Below, in pieces: positions 17,187-27,969 of a stretch of 28,088 nucleotides of DNA. A model generated the notes under the pieces. The model was given only the letters and a program-made list of their open reading frames with translations. It ran no database searches and was not told the origin of the DNA. Source of the stretch: Pelargonium cotyledonis (lineage: Eukaryota > Streptophyta > Magnoliopsida > Geraniales > Geraniaceae); contig JAYMTA010000475.1 of the NCBI GenBank assembly GCA_036897625.1, positions 1 to 28,088 of the forward strand. The letters are read 5' to 3'. Each line of letters opens with the position of its first letter. Position 1 is the stretch's first letter. The translations under genes and the position numbers were made by a program.

Positions 17187-17874
17187 AAGCCTCGCTCGCC
17201 TCTGGATCACGTCATTTCCCACTTCTGCGCACACCCATTATAGAACTCTTCGTTAATTCAAGACTTTTTTTTATACAGGGTGCCGAGTAATGGCGGATGT
17301 AAATCTTAGCTCCTTGTCGTAGTAGGGATTGGAGACCATGACAGTTCCATGCTTTTGACATTGTTTGGCAATTGTATTCATTATGCCTCCGAGCTGGAAA
17401 AGCTCTGTGAGGTTCGCGTACTTGGCATTATTATTTCAGCCGCATGCATGGTGCTTATAAAACAACTAACATTTGGAAAGTAACTCATGGTTCCTTGTTA
17501 TTCTTTTGTTTTGTGTAAACTATCTGGTATTGCGATCGAGCGAGAATGGCAAAATCTCTATCTAAATGTTTTTCTTCATTTTTGTATAAGCTGTTTTTGA
17601 TGCAAATAAGGCTCAAAGATGCAAAATCTCTATCTACATATAAAATAGACAACAAAGTAAAGCTTTTCAACATGCAAAGAAACCAGGAAAATATAGAGAA
17701 AGTTCTGAAAATATTCTCTCAATACTTGATGGAGTCTTCTTGTTTTTTTTATTATTATTTGAACTAGTTCTCTTTAAATAAATTCAAAGGGTCTCATGGT
17801 CCCATACAAGTGTAACAAGAATTCTGAGATTGTTCCGAATTTTAAGACTCAGCAATAACAGTTGAAATTGGAAC
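17187..17874. other. Convergent 3' regions of PP2C and APM1
   Basis: No gene is supported in this 0.7-kb gap between two genes that meet tail-to-tail. It should contain both 3' UTRs. A 16-bp direct repeat, gcaaaatctctatcta, occurs at 17549-17564 and 17621-17636. AATAAA-like signals and A/T runs occur near 17740-17790. Short open frames around 17485-17767 look like chance. Confidence 0.6.
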
Positions 17875-20800
17875 CTAGTATTTCCTGTATGCCAACTCCT
17901 GCACGGTCTCTGCAAGATGCTTCTCATTCTTAATGGTATCAACCCACTTAGCATTGATTTGAACACGTTCTATGCTTTGCTTCAAGGTTCTGGCGATTGC
18001 AGGCTTGGAACGGGTTGCGAAGAACTCCTCTATTTCCTTGACCATCTCAAGTGATGCAAACTGGAGAGTAACACAGAAGAAAAAACTAACATGAAAATGG
18101 ATCCCCTTCCATGTGAATTAAATTAGGATAACTAAGGACAGAGTTGAGACATGAACAAACAGAGGGTAAGAGAGAGGACTAACCGGTGAAACAATTGCAC
18201 CAACAAATCGAGTTATAAGAAATCCAGATCCCCAGGTCTTTGAGACGTGCTCCCAGTTATCCTGTATTCATCAAATGAAAGAAATAGAGCAAACATCAGA
18301 CAGAAGAGATGGACAGGGCATTCCTCACCAAGAGTTTCATGGTGTCATTTAAAAAAATATACCAGGAAAAAAAATGAACACAAAGAACTCGTTAATTGTA
18401 GTTTTCTCACACTAAACAATCTCAGTAAGACTTCTTGGTAAACAAGCATAAAGTTGATCCAAAATTACTTTGGCCAGATAAGTGATAAAAATGTCCAATC
18501 TTTGTTCCAATACCATTTGTCCAGCAGTTCACAGAAACTTACAGAAATTAAGTAATTAGGACAGCAAAACATGTGTCAATTAAACTCTCAAATTTGAAGT
18601 CTTGACATTGGCTTGGGTGAAATGGAAGGTAGTGAATAGGGGTAATGACACTTGGAGGCCCATCTCTCGTCCGAAAACATAAAACACCCATGGCTACATA
18701 ACATAACATGTGGAGGTACCTTAGTTTTCATTCAATTTGCAATCCGTCAATTGTAACAGAAAATTTTCAATTCTAAGCGCATGTGCAGGTCACATGAACT
18801 GATTTTTTCAATAAGCCCTAAATACCTCTAAACTGTTTGATTGAGATACCCATGGACTTTTAGGGTTCTCAAACCAACAACTCTCTTCCCAACCTGAGCC
18901 TCCTCGTCAAAACCATCATCTCGAGATGGAGCTCACCGAGTTCGGCCCCTCCATGTGACCATCCAAACCGCCATCCTCATCAAGGGAGCTCATTGGTGCT
19001 CCTGCGACGAGGACCGCGCCGCCACCGTTATCACTCGTGACATTGTAGTCTTCACCTAGAAGGGAGATGCCCTCCAAGAGTACTGGCAGTGCATCACCAT
19101 CATCGTCAAGGCCGAGAAGCTCTTTGCCAAGAAAGGGAGCAACCTATGGATTGTTTGCTTGAGATATAGCCCCAAAATATTAGTTGGCCAGTTCTGAAAT
19201 TTTATTTTCATACCTCCATTGTCATTGGAGACTTGGAGCCTACAAGGAAGGGAACAGGCTTTTTTTTTTTAATGTTTGCTGGAAAATCCAGTTTCCGGCG
19301 GCCAGAAACTGGATTTATCAAGAAAACATTTTTATATATTTTATTTTTTTGAAGAGCTCACCTCAATGTTAATGAACTAAAGTATTATTTTTTCCACTCA
19401 CTTCCAGCTATTAACTTTCAATTTCAGAGTTTAATTTGATTTTTTCCTTATAAAAATTCACTCATTGGCAGGAATATTCAAAGTTCAAACAACATAATTT
19501 CCGATCTGGGGCTTGAAGTTTTTCCAGAATTTTTTAATTTCATAAACTCTGTAGTCTCTGTTAATCATTTAATTAATTATTCTCATAAGAACAACATGGT
19601 GGATGGAGAAAGAGGGTAAAACGGTCATTTTCACACAAATGTTAACTCTGATAGAGATTTACAAATGGAGATAAAAGAAAATTTAAGTATCCCTAATAAA
19701 ACATTTTAGAACATAGGTGCTTTATGTTTTTATGGGACGGAAAAATGGACCCCCAAGGGTCATTAATCATTACTCCATATGCAAGGGGAAATCAACCTTC
19801 TCATTTAAGAAAAGGTCAATTTTAGATGGTCCCTATTAACTATTCATTAAAAGCATATGAGTCCCTATAAAAAAAATAAAAAAATAAAAAACAAATCAAA
19901 TGAACACTTAAACTCGTCCAAACTCATTATGTCAGTTATTTCTATCAAATGGTCATTTGATTTGAAAAAATTATAAGAACCCATCTGCTTTTAGTGAATA
20001 GTTAATAGGGGTCATCAACAATTTCTCCTTTAAGAAATTTAAAAAGATTCCTTGTAAAAGCTTCGGATTTCATGCTTCTTTTCACATGTGTCCATTTTTG
20101 TTCACTAATCAGTAGAGTTGAAGTGATTAATATAAAACTTTCAAGGTTATATATAATTTTGCATACATAATTATCTATATATTACACAGGTAACAATGTC
20201 ATTGCAAAAGTAAAAAAGCAAAGTTGCAAATATAAATATCCCCAGACCAGTTCACTCTATAAATGTCTGCAAGATGTCGCATAAGATTTCACAAAATAAG
20301 TGGGTTTCTAATGGGTTTCGCAAGGTAATCAGATATGGTAAAGTGATGAGACAGCAAAGAGTTTGGACAGGACTTCGTACCATAGAGAATGACGCCATGG
20401 AGCAAAGAAGTGAGGTAGTTTTGGAGTTTGGTTTACAAGGTTAGGATTGGTTGAATATGCCAATAGTTGATTTTTCTATTATCTAATGAGAATATTTTAT
20501 CGATCCTGATTTAGATCTTCTCTCCTGTGTGCCTGGCTAACCACTTCCAATTCTCTCTTTAAGTTACATATGAGCAGAAAAGGTACAAGTTCAGTGTTCA
20601 CAAGTCAACAGAATAATATACAATCAACTTTCAATTTTCATCATTGACTGAATAAAATATCTAAACATGTATGGATTCATACGATTTAAAATGACAGTAA
20701 GAACTAACCTTCAGCCATGCCCAGGCTGTTTCACGTCCTTCCTTACTAACAGCGAGTCCAAAAACAACATCTTGACTTCGAACCTAAACAGAAATAAGAA

Positions 20801-23800
20801 ATGAAATTAGTACAAGTGAGCTTGGGTGTGTGTGCATGTGTATGGAGAGAGAGAGAGAGAGCGAGAGAGAGAGAGAGAGAGAGAGAGACCTCAGAAGTCA
20901 ACAAAAAGTTGAGAACTTCAAGAGTTATTTTGGGATCTGGGCAGGATGCTATTGAACCTGCAAAGCACAAAAAAAAATTAGAGCTACCATGAAATCGATG
21001 GATTTGTTTGCTGCAACACTATTAAAAAATATGTAATCATTACTTAGAATGCGTGTTTTCTCCTGGCTTAGATCTGATTCTCTATAAACTCTCAAGAGTG
21101 AATCATAACCCGATCTGTTTGTTGTGCTAACACTTCGCATCACAGCCACATATGCTCCCTGCAGACATATTCCATTAGAAACATCAAGGGATTGCAATAA
21201 GAAATATGGTTTGTGTTAAATTTCGATAACAAGCTAAATACAATGGTTTGGGCTTCCACTACTAAAAGGTGAACCTTGTTAGAAAGGTGAAGGGTTAAAT
21301 ACAATGGTTTGGGCTTCCACTACAAAAAGGTCAACCTTGTTAGAAGGGTTTCACCTGCACCATTATATTTAGCTACTTTACTTTGTAATTTTTCAATGTG
21401 GGACAACACCCACTTCAACAGTTTGCATTCGTAACTCAATTACCTTTCTTATATCTGGACAAAGGAGTGGGGTATTTCTGTCATCTAAGAACGCGTGGAA
21501 ACGCCTACTTGCTTCATTTAGGGTCATTTCATGTCCAAACATAGCGAGGGCAGCCAAAATTTCTCCTCTCAACATAGCATCAAGATGGCTCTCTCCTGCT
21601 TTTGGTTCCCAGCCAAGCTTCCTATGAAGGAATTAAAATAGCATACAATAAATAAGCATGAAACTGAAAGAAGCTATCTGGCTTTAAGGACATCTTAATA
21701 AGAGATATACTATTACTAGGCTTCTATTTGCGTTTTCATCATGTTTCAATTCAAAAGCTTCTGCTCTTATTGTTTGTATCTCCTCTTGGTGTTCGCACTT
21801 TTATAACTTTCTTGAGAATTTTAATGAAAGTACCCATTGCTTATAATAAAAATAGAGAATCCCCTAAAAGAAGCAGTTTAACTTCTGAGAAAAAATTATG
21901 TTTTCAAGAAAGTTTTCTAAAATAATGGAAAACTGTCAACTGTGTTCACTTGTGCAATTTTCTTAACAGGAAACAAATGAACAAGTTAAGCAAGTATTTG
22001 TATTTATCCATGGAAAGCAGAAATTAAGAGAAGGAACAAAAACTAGAAAATGAAAACAGTTTTCCATAACCAAACAAGGCCTAAATCTCTTTATGCATAT
22101 ATTTCGGGTGGCGGTGGAGGAGTCAATCAAACCAACTAGAGTTAACAGAAAACAAAAGAATAAGTGAAGCAAGGTTTTTCATTTATCCATGGAAAGCAGA
22201 AAATTAGAGATGGAACGAAAACTAGAATATGAAAACAGTTTTCCACAACTTAACTAGGTCTATATCTCTTTATGCAATTTTTTTTTTGGGGGTGGGGTAG
22301 GGGGATCAATCCAACCAACTAGGGTTAAAGCAATTTGTTTTTATTTTCATATAAAAGTAGCATTAAAACCAGCAATGTTTTGTCAATATGGACTACTTTT
22401 GTTACAAGTCTCATATAACTATGTTCCCTATCAGCAACCCTTTTTCCACAGGGAACAAAATAATAATATTAGTTAAAATATAATTTCTTTCTTTACCAAA
22501 ACAGTAAAAATATGAAAGATTGCTTTACCACCAGTTCAAATAACTTACTCTGCAGAATTCTGTAAGAGATTAATGAAAAACTGTTTAATGAGGGCCACTA
22601 AGTCGGGAACTGCATCAGCTGCAATTCTTGCAATTTTATAGCATATCTGTGAAGAAAGGGAACCAGAATCAGGTTGAGTGGCATGAGGGAAGTAAGAGTA
22701 AACAAGAATAGTGGTGATCATTACACTGATCAAGTTAGACAGCACGGTATAATCATCTTCTGCCCTGTAAGCACTCATTAAGGTAAGCAAAGAGGTCAAA
22801 GACTGTTGGCGAGCCATACAGAGTGCAAATGAATCATCTAAAATCCCTGTTAAAAATGAATAAGCTGACATTAGAAATTCTGTTTAGTGTTCACTGTCAA
22901 AGAGATAAACTAGTCAGAGTAAAAAAGATTCCACATTACCAAATCTGTCTGTTGCAGATAAGTATTTATTCTCTATAGCATATCTAAGTTTGGCTGAAAG
23001 CTCTTCATCATATTTCACCCTATAAAAACCACTCTGATCCACATTAAGTTTTATCCAATCACAACTGCTTTTAGATCCACTTTTAGTCTCCATGAGGCCG
23101 TCTTTGGAAATTGAGCTACCCAGGAAATCTTTCATATCACGGGCCTCAGACTTCGTTTCCAATAAGAAACTTTTACGTTGATCATATGAGCCACAGCACA
23201 ATGTTATTGGAACAATCCACTGCCCCTCCCCTTGGGCCCCACTTGATAAAAATCGAGACTGTCATTTATAACATTAGTTTTTAGAGCTCTGCAAGTCTCA
23301 AATATGCAAATCTGCATGTCTATTAAGAAATATGATTTCAACAATTAACTGATTTATCAACATAGCATAATGGGAGGAATAAAGTAAACCTGCTCAAACT
23401 CCAGTTTCTGATCTTTCACTTTCGCAGAGACAACTGGGTATCCTTGTTGCTTTGTCCAAGAGTTCATCAGCTTGTTCACTGGTTCCCCAGAACCCTCCTC
23501 AAGGGAAGCCCACAAGTCTTCTGTCTTTGCATTTGAACAGGCATATTTTTTTATATATGAAGCAAGTGATCTCTGCATACATGAAAGTATCATGAGTAAA
23601 CGTAACTCTGAGCAAAAATAAAAAATTTAAAAAATGGATTTCGAAGTTAACAGCTGTGAGAATTAGAAAGGTATAAAGACAACAACATCAGAATCTACAA
23701 TCTAATGAGCACTCAATTTATGTGAAATTACTTAATAGTTCTCTATCAAATTTCCATAATATCATTTTCATGTCAACACTCTCACTAAGCCACTGGATCA

Positions 23801-26800
23801 AAAAATTAACAATATTACAAAAAGAACCAAGGAGCTCTACTTTCACCAGAGACCACCCTGTATAATATAACAAAAATTTCAAACGATACTGGTATATATG
23901 ACCTTACAACCCTTCTAAACAAGTTTATCATAATCTATTTACCATCATATTCTATCTACCATCATATACATAAAAATCATGAACCACCCCAGTTATCAGA
24001 GAGAAAGCAACAAAATGGAATTCAATAAAGCACAGAGACCTCAACAGCTTACAATCAAGAGACCTGCATTACATTATCCGATTGGTTATTCTTAAATGCA
24101 GGGATCCTAGGAAGCCTTAGCTAATCTTAGTTTTGATTTGTAACTGATATACTAATTTGGTTCGATAACGATAAGAATTAAGATGTTGACTAGTGTTTAC
24201 AACTAGACCACTACATTTAACAAATAAAATAACTGACCTGAAAGCTATCGGCACCAAGATAGCTTTGTAGCATTCGAATAACAGAAGCACCTTTTCTGTA
24301 ACTTATCGCATCAAATATTTCATCTATCTCACCAGCGTGATTAATTTCCACCTGAAAAACAATATGCCTTGCATATCAATGTACTAGCTAAAAGGTAGCA
24401 ATTAATCCCCTAGGTAGACAAAATAGATCCAACAAGAGCTTAGTGCATAATGATTTACCTCAATGGGATGGGATTCGGCAAGCCCATCTAGCCTAAGACC
24501 CTCAGTAGATTCATCAAGAAATTGAGTCCATATTTTCCATTCCGGAAACAAGCTATCAGCTGCCAAGTAGCTTACCTGAAACCAATTAGCATCATTTGCA
24601 TAAATTTTCTAGTATGTAATATAAGAAAAAGACCTATGCACCAAGTAAAGTACCCAGGTTGCGAATCCTTCATTCAACCATAAATGAGTCCACCATTCCA
24701 TCGTTACAAGATTGCCAAACCACTGATGTGCTAGTTCATGAGCTACAACAGTAGCAACCTTAATAACAGCAAGTCAAACAAGAAAAAAAATTATTAAGCA
24801 GTTTGTGGGAAGAAACTTTTCTATATTAGCCAAACTATCTGACAGCAAGAGAATGTTCAGAAACTAATATTAACATTACCCTCTGCTTGTTAGCAGCCGC
24901 AGAATGCTGATCATCATATAACAAAGCGGTTTCACGGTATGTTACCAAACCATAATTCTCCATGGCGCCTGCAGCAAAATCAGGGATTGCAACCATATCC
25001 AATTTGGGCAGGGAGTATGGCTCAGCAAAGTATCTGTAAAACTTATAAGCAATTATTTTTGCAGCTGCTGAAGTATAATTACTACATGGAAAAGATTCGC
25101 ATAACTAATAAGTTTTGTAGACAATGTTTATTTAATGTTAGTGGGATTTTGATGATTGACAGTCAAACATACTCTTTGTACAATACAAGAGTCTTGACGG
25201 CAACATTCAGCGCGAATTTTCCTTGATTTGCCTTGCCAACTTGACAATAGACTCGAACTTTCACACCTATGTATATATACAACATTAAGCTACTAAGAAT
25301 AAGGATTTGTTGTACAACAGAACAGCAATGTAAATTGACTGAGGTCTTACCATCGGATGTATGATCTTCCACATAATCAAACAGACCAACAACAACAGCC
25401 ACTAAATATGTAGACATGATCGGTGATTCTTGATAAGACACTGTCTTGAGATTCCCATTCACTTTTTCATCAGTAATTGGCATGTTGGAAAGAGCAACTA
25501 GTTCAGAAGGTACATCCAATGTGATTTTGAATGTCGCCTGTTACCTCAGAGGTCAGTGAAACAAAAGAGTTTAAATTTTAGCTTCATTTGCAATTGCAAC
25601 CAGTTAAACCAGAATAAGTATGAATTCTAACAAGCTCAAATATTAATAGTATTACGTTTGCATTTAACAACCAAAATTATATTCATCAACAAATAAGACA
25701 TTAACTCTGGACTTTCTCATGAAATTTGAAGCTCGTCCAAATCAATATGATTTCAGGAAAAACTTGGAGTTAAGGTAAAACACTTCAAGTTAAGGTAAAA
25801 CAAATATCTTAGAGAGACCTTGCAAGCAGGCTCATCCCAACATGGAAAGCATCGCCTGGCATCAGCTGGTTCAAACTGTGTGACTGCCATGTTCTTCTTC
25901 TCACCATTATGCTCATAAGAACTGTACATCAAAATAAAATTGAAACGATAAAAATATCCATCCACATCTGTTTTGAGTAAACAACTGAAAACAAAATAAC
26001 AGGTGCACTCGGCAAATAATGCCATCACAAAGTTTTACAATCTGAATTTCCACAGCAACAAAAGAAAAGGTCAACAGCCAAGCGTGTGGATGAATTGGCA
26101 GGGACTTAACTTAATGTCTTGCATTCGAGAGCAAGAGAGCTATGCCACTCTTGTGTTCCTACCCAGAGTCCCGGACCGAATGCGGATTCCAGATTACACC
26201 AGATGGTTCATACCAAATATTAAACAATAATTATATAAAAGGTCAAATAGCAATATAGATTACCTTCGATAAAATCCCTTCATTTTGTCATTCAAAGTTC
26301 CTTCAAACTCAATAGCCAAAACTCCCATGCCAATCGGCAGTGTTTCAGCAAACTCCAAAATTAGAATCTCATCTTCTTCAGCCAAATCAATTTTGGAGGG
26401 CTTGAATGCCTGCCCAACAAAACAATTTATTAAGCACACAGCACAGAGTCTTACAACAGTTCAAGTTAGCCTCACTTTTTCACAATTTCACATCAAACCT
26501 ACCAATCACTATGCTAAAAAGATTCAAAACAATTACTAACAGTTACAACCATTCAGCTATTGAGAAATCACATATCAAAATAGATTGGTATTCAAAATTG
26601 CAATTGCCCATGTTATTATCAGCAAGACAGCAACCTAATGGAGCATCTTTCGCTAATGACCTTTAGAATGAGGCATTAACATGATTAATCAATCAAACAC
26701 TGAAGCTCGAAACTTGATCTATCAGGAAAAGAAAAAAAACTGAGACAGCTGGTGCCAAATGCAATATTCCAAGTTATCTATTCTTTCATTTTCTTACAAA

Positions 26801-27227
26801 CGTACTCATCATCCAAACGCAGCATTGATCTAAAACTCATAATTCCACAGTAGCGAAAAGTCAATCCTAGGCTTAAGGAACAAATCTGGCGAGGAAAGTC
26901 AATAAACCGCGGAGCAAAAGTTCAATTTCATTGCATTTGATCAGTCAGATCAAGGAAGGAAAACGACAGAAGCATAAAATAAAATCAAAAGAAGGAGACG
27001 ATCGGCGACACCTTAGAAGAGCTGCGGTTGGTGAAGGAAACGGAGTGAGACGTGATGGAGAGCTCGGCGGCATTGAGGACGATGAAGCGAGTATCGGACA
27101 CGATGTCGAGGTCAATAGCGACGGAACCGGCGAATTTGCAGGCGGTGAGGTCTGGTTTGAGCCTCAATTCGTATCGTTTTGGGACGGCGAATTTGGGGAG
27201 GCGAGATTGGCCTTTGAAATGCTCCAT
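17875..27227 (-). CDS. APM1: Aminopeptidase M1 (M1 puromycin-sensitive type), 19 exons, 885 aa
   Basis: Exons (minus): 27227-27012, 26409-26264, 25921-25819, 25537-25351, 25266-25173, 25033-24880, 24758-24654, 24575-24459, 24351-24238, 23572-23390, 23258-22940, 22846-22725, 22646-22549, 21621-21444, 21158-21044, 20957-20890, 20783-20709, 18261-18184, 18060-17875. All phases join. This zinc enzyme removes N-terminal residues from peptides; plant APM1 is membrane-associated, binds the auxin-transport inhibitor NPA and affects auxin-carrier trafficking and root growth (family knowledge). The head is [20 protein letters not shown]. Substrate-binding GAMEN is 271-275; HELAH with ligands H307 and H311 and catalytic E308 is followed by ligand E330 (LNEGFAT); transition-state Tyr is Y392 (AISYRKGAS). 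The C-terminal ERAP1-like helical domain runs from about 520 to the end. No signal peptide is seen. Length matches Arabidopsis APM1 (about 879). Exon 18 is only 78 bp, isolated by a 2.4-kb transposon-filled intron 17. The exon 16 donor abuts a CT microsatellite. Confidence 0.95.
18894..19150 (+). pseudogene. Captured fragment of S-adenosylhomocysteine hydrolase (SAHH), broken
   Basis: Plus-strand pieces match the N-terminal part of plant adenosylhomocysteinase: TEFGPS (18935-18952), then in another frame [10 protein letters not shown] (from 18952), [30 protein letters not shown] and, further on, [11 protein letters not shown]. The intact family reads TEFGPSQPFKG, LHMTIQTAVLI, RWCSCN, DHAAAAIARD, AVFAWKGETLQEYWWC and a later VKAEE. 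A frameshift with deletion follows TEFGPS, a Trp codon has become a stop (TAG at 19057-19059), and segments between blocks are missing. The stretch is GC-rich in AT-rich surroundings and lies antisense to APM1. It is inert as an enzyme gene; the functional parent must be elsewhere. Confidence 0.75.
19284..19316. repeat. Perfect 12-bp inverted repeat (hairpin)
   Basis: aaatccagtttc at 19284-19295 pairs perfectly with gaaactggattt at 19305-19316 around a 9-nt GC-rich loop. It lies inside the Pack-MULE-like element, just after a T-run. Confidence 0.8.
19813..20028. mobile_element. Mutator-type MITE, 216 bp, with 9-bp target duplication
   Basis: Terminal inverted repeats of about 43 bp: the left arm (aggtcaattttagatggtcc... 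to aaaagca, 19813-19855) matches the reverse complement of the right arm (ctgcttttagtgaatagtta... to ctcc at 20028), best over ccctattaactattcaYtaaaagca. The perfect 9-bp direct repeat tttaagaaa flanks it at 19804-19812 and 20029-20037; 9-bp duplications are characteristic of Mutator-like elements. The AT-rich interior has no coding capacity. It lies in APM1 intron 17, about 40 bp from the Pack-MULE-like element. Confidence 0.75.
20845..20888 (+). repeat. (GA)n microsatellite at the APM1 exon 16 splice donor
   Basis: About 44 bp of nearly pure GA with one GCGA interruption. On the coding (minus) strand this is (CT)n and begins immediately after the GT of the exon 16 donor at 20889-20888, so the donor reads GAG|GTCTCTCT. 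Confidence 0.9.
21235..21350 (+). repeat. 61-bp tandem duplication in APM1 intron 14
   Basis: taaatacaatggtttgggct... starts at 21235 and again at 21296. The two copies differ at only a few positions (gtgaacc versus gtcaacc, agaaagg versus agaaggg). Confidence 0.85.
21963..22327 (+). repeat. About 180-bp tandem duplication in APM1 intron 13
   Basis: Copy 1 starts at 21963 (ttaacaggaaacaaatgaac) and copy 2 at 22142 (ttaacagaaaacaaaagaat); copy 2 ends near 22327. Shared blocks are ttatccatggaaagcagaaa, atgaaaacagttttcca and ctctttatgca. A G/T-rich stretch near the end of each copy has diverged (ggcggtgg versus a T-run then gggggtgggg). Confidence 0.85.
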
Positions 27228-27336
27228 TTTGTTGCCTTGTTGGGATGTTTCTTCGAAAGGTCTCGAACTGAAACTGAAAATGTGTGAACTTAGAATGTGG
27301 TTTTGCTTTTGCCTAGACGATGAACGATGTCTGGCA

Positions 27337-27343
27337 TTATATA
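27337..27343 (-). promoter_or_regulatory. TATA box of APM1
   Basis: The minus strand reads TATATAA, about 110 bp upstream of the APM1 ATG at 27227. Transcription would start near 27308, giving an 80-nt leader with no ATG noticed in it. Confidence 0.5.
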
Positions 27344-27691
27344 GATTTTTTTAGGAGTGTCATCCAAATTGGTCCTGTACTATCAATTTCAGTCCAAATT
27401 AGTCCTTATACTTTTAATTTATCCAATTTAGTCCTAAAAGTAGACAAATTGATCTCAAACGATCCTTGTCATCCAAATTACTAACTGCTCCGTTTAAACT
27501 ATGTGATGTGGATTTATTTTCTTATTTTATAATTTAAATAATATACATGTGGCATATGATGTGGCAATGAGTTAAAAATATACCATTCTCTCTTTTAGCA
27601 ACCAAACAATGCCGCTAAAACTCATTTGACAATGAGAAAGCAACAATGGTACAGAAAATTTCAAGAGCCATGGAAGAAAATTGTCGGATAC

Positions 27692-27969
27692 GATCAAGTA
27701 TGGTCTAAGCCGACTTCTCATACAAATCATTCAAGAGAACTTTTGCACTCAATCATGTATCGTCAAAGTCGAATTCTCATTGAAATCGTACACAATCACG
27801 TATCACTGAAGCCAAATCCTCATAAAAGTTGTTTAAGAGAATATCTGGACTCAATTAAGTTTTGCCAAAGCCGAATTCACATAGAAATCGATCAAGATAA
27901 TTTCTGAATTCAATCATGTCTTAGTGAAGTGGAATTCTTAAAGAAGTCGTCAAGAGAATTTTCTGAAAC
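27692..27969 (+). repeat. Diverged tandem array, about 59-bp period, five units
   Basis: Units start at 27692, 27751, 27794, 27853 and 27912. The common pattern is aatcatgta..g..aaagccgaattctcat..aaatc.t.caagagaa.tt.ctg.actc. The second unit is truncated (43 bp) and the others are 58-59 bp. Units differ at many sites, so the array is old. An open frame at 27626-27907 crosses it and shows matching peptide blocks (SKPTSHTNHSRELLHS and LKPNPHKSCLREYLDS), but the 59-bp period is not a multiple of three and no protein family was recognised. Confidence 0.65.

Larger units (their letters stand above)
18643..19765. mobile_element. Pack-MULE-like element with long imperfect terminal inverted repeats
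   Basis: The left arm, starting taatgacacttggaggccca at 18643 and running to about 18692, matches the reverse complement of about 19711-19765 (taatgacccttgggggtcca...). By eye roughly 40 of 50 positions agree, and weaker similarity continues inward to perhaps 130 bp. Inside lies a GC-rich fragment of a host gene (S-adenosylhomocysteine hydrolase, separate entry). Long inverted arms around a captured gene fragment are the layout of Pack-MULEs. No transposase is seen, so the element is non-autonomous. No clear 9-bp target duplication was found, so Mutator assignment is inference. It sits in APM1 intron 17. Confidence 0.5.

Noticed and set aside
19184-19372. 62-codon open frame after the SAHH fragment
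   Set aside because: It is transposon interior crossing a T-run and a hairpin; no protein family recognised.
18643-19765. Firm Mutator assignment through a 9-bp target duplication
   Set aside because: I looked for matching 9-bp flanks at several possible end points and found none, so the class is left as probable only.
26931-27287. Plus-strand open frame of 118 codons at the APM1 start
   Set aside because: It is the antisense shadow of APM1 exon 1, whose minus-strand product matches the APM1 head residue by residue.
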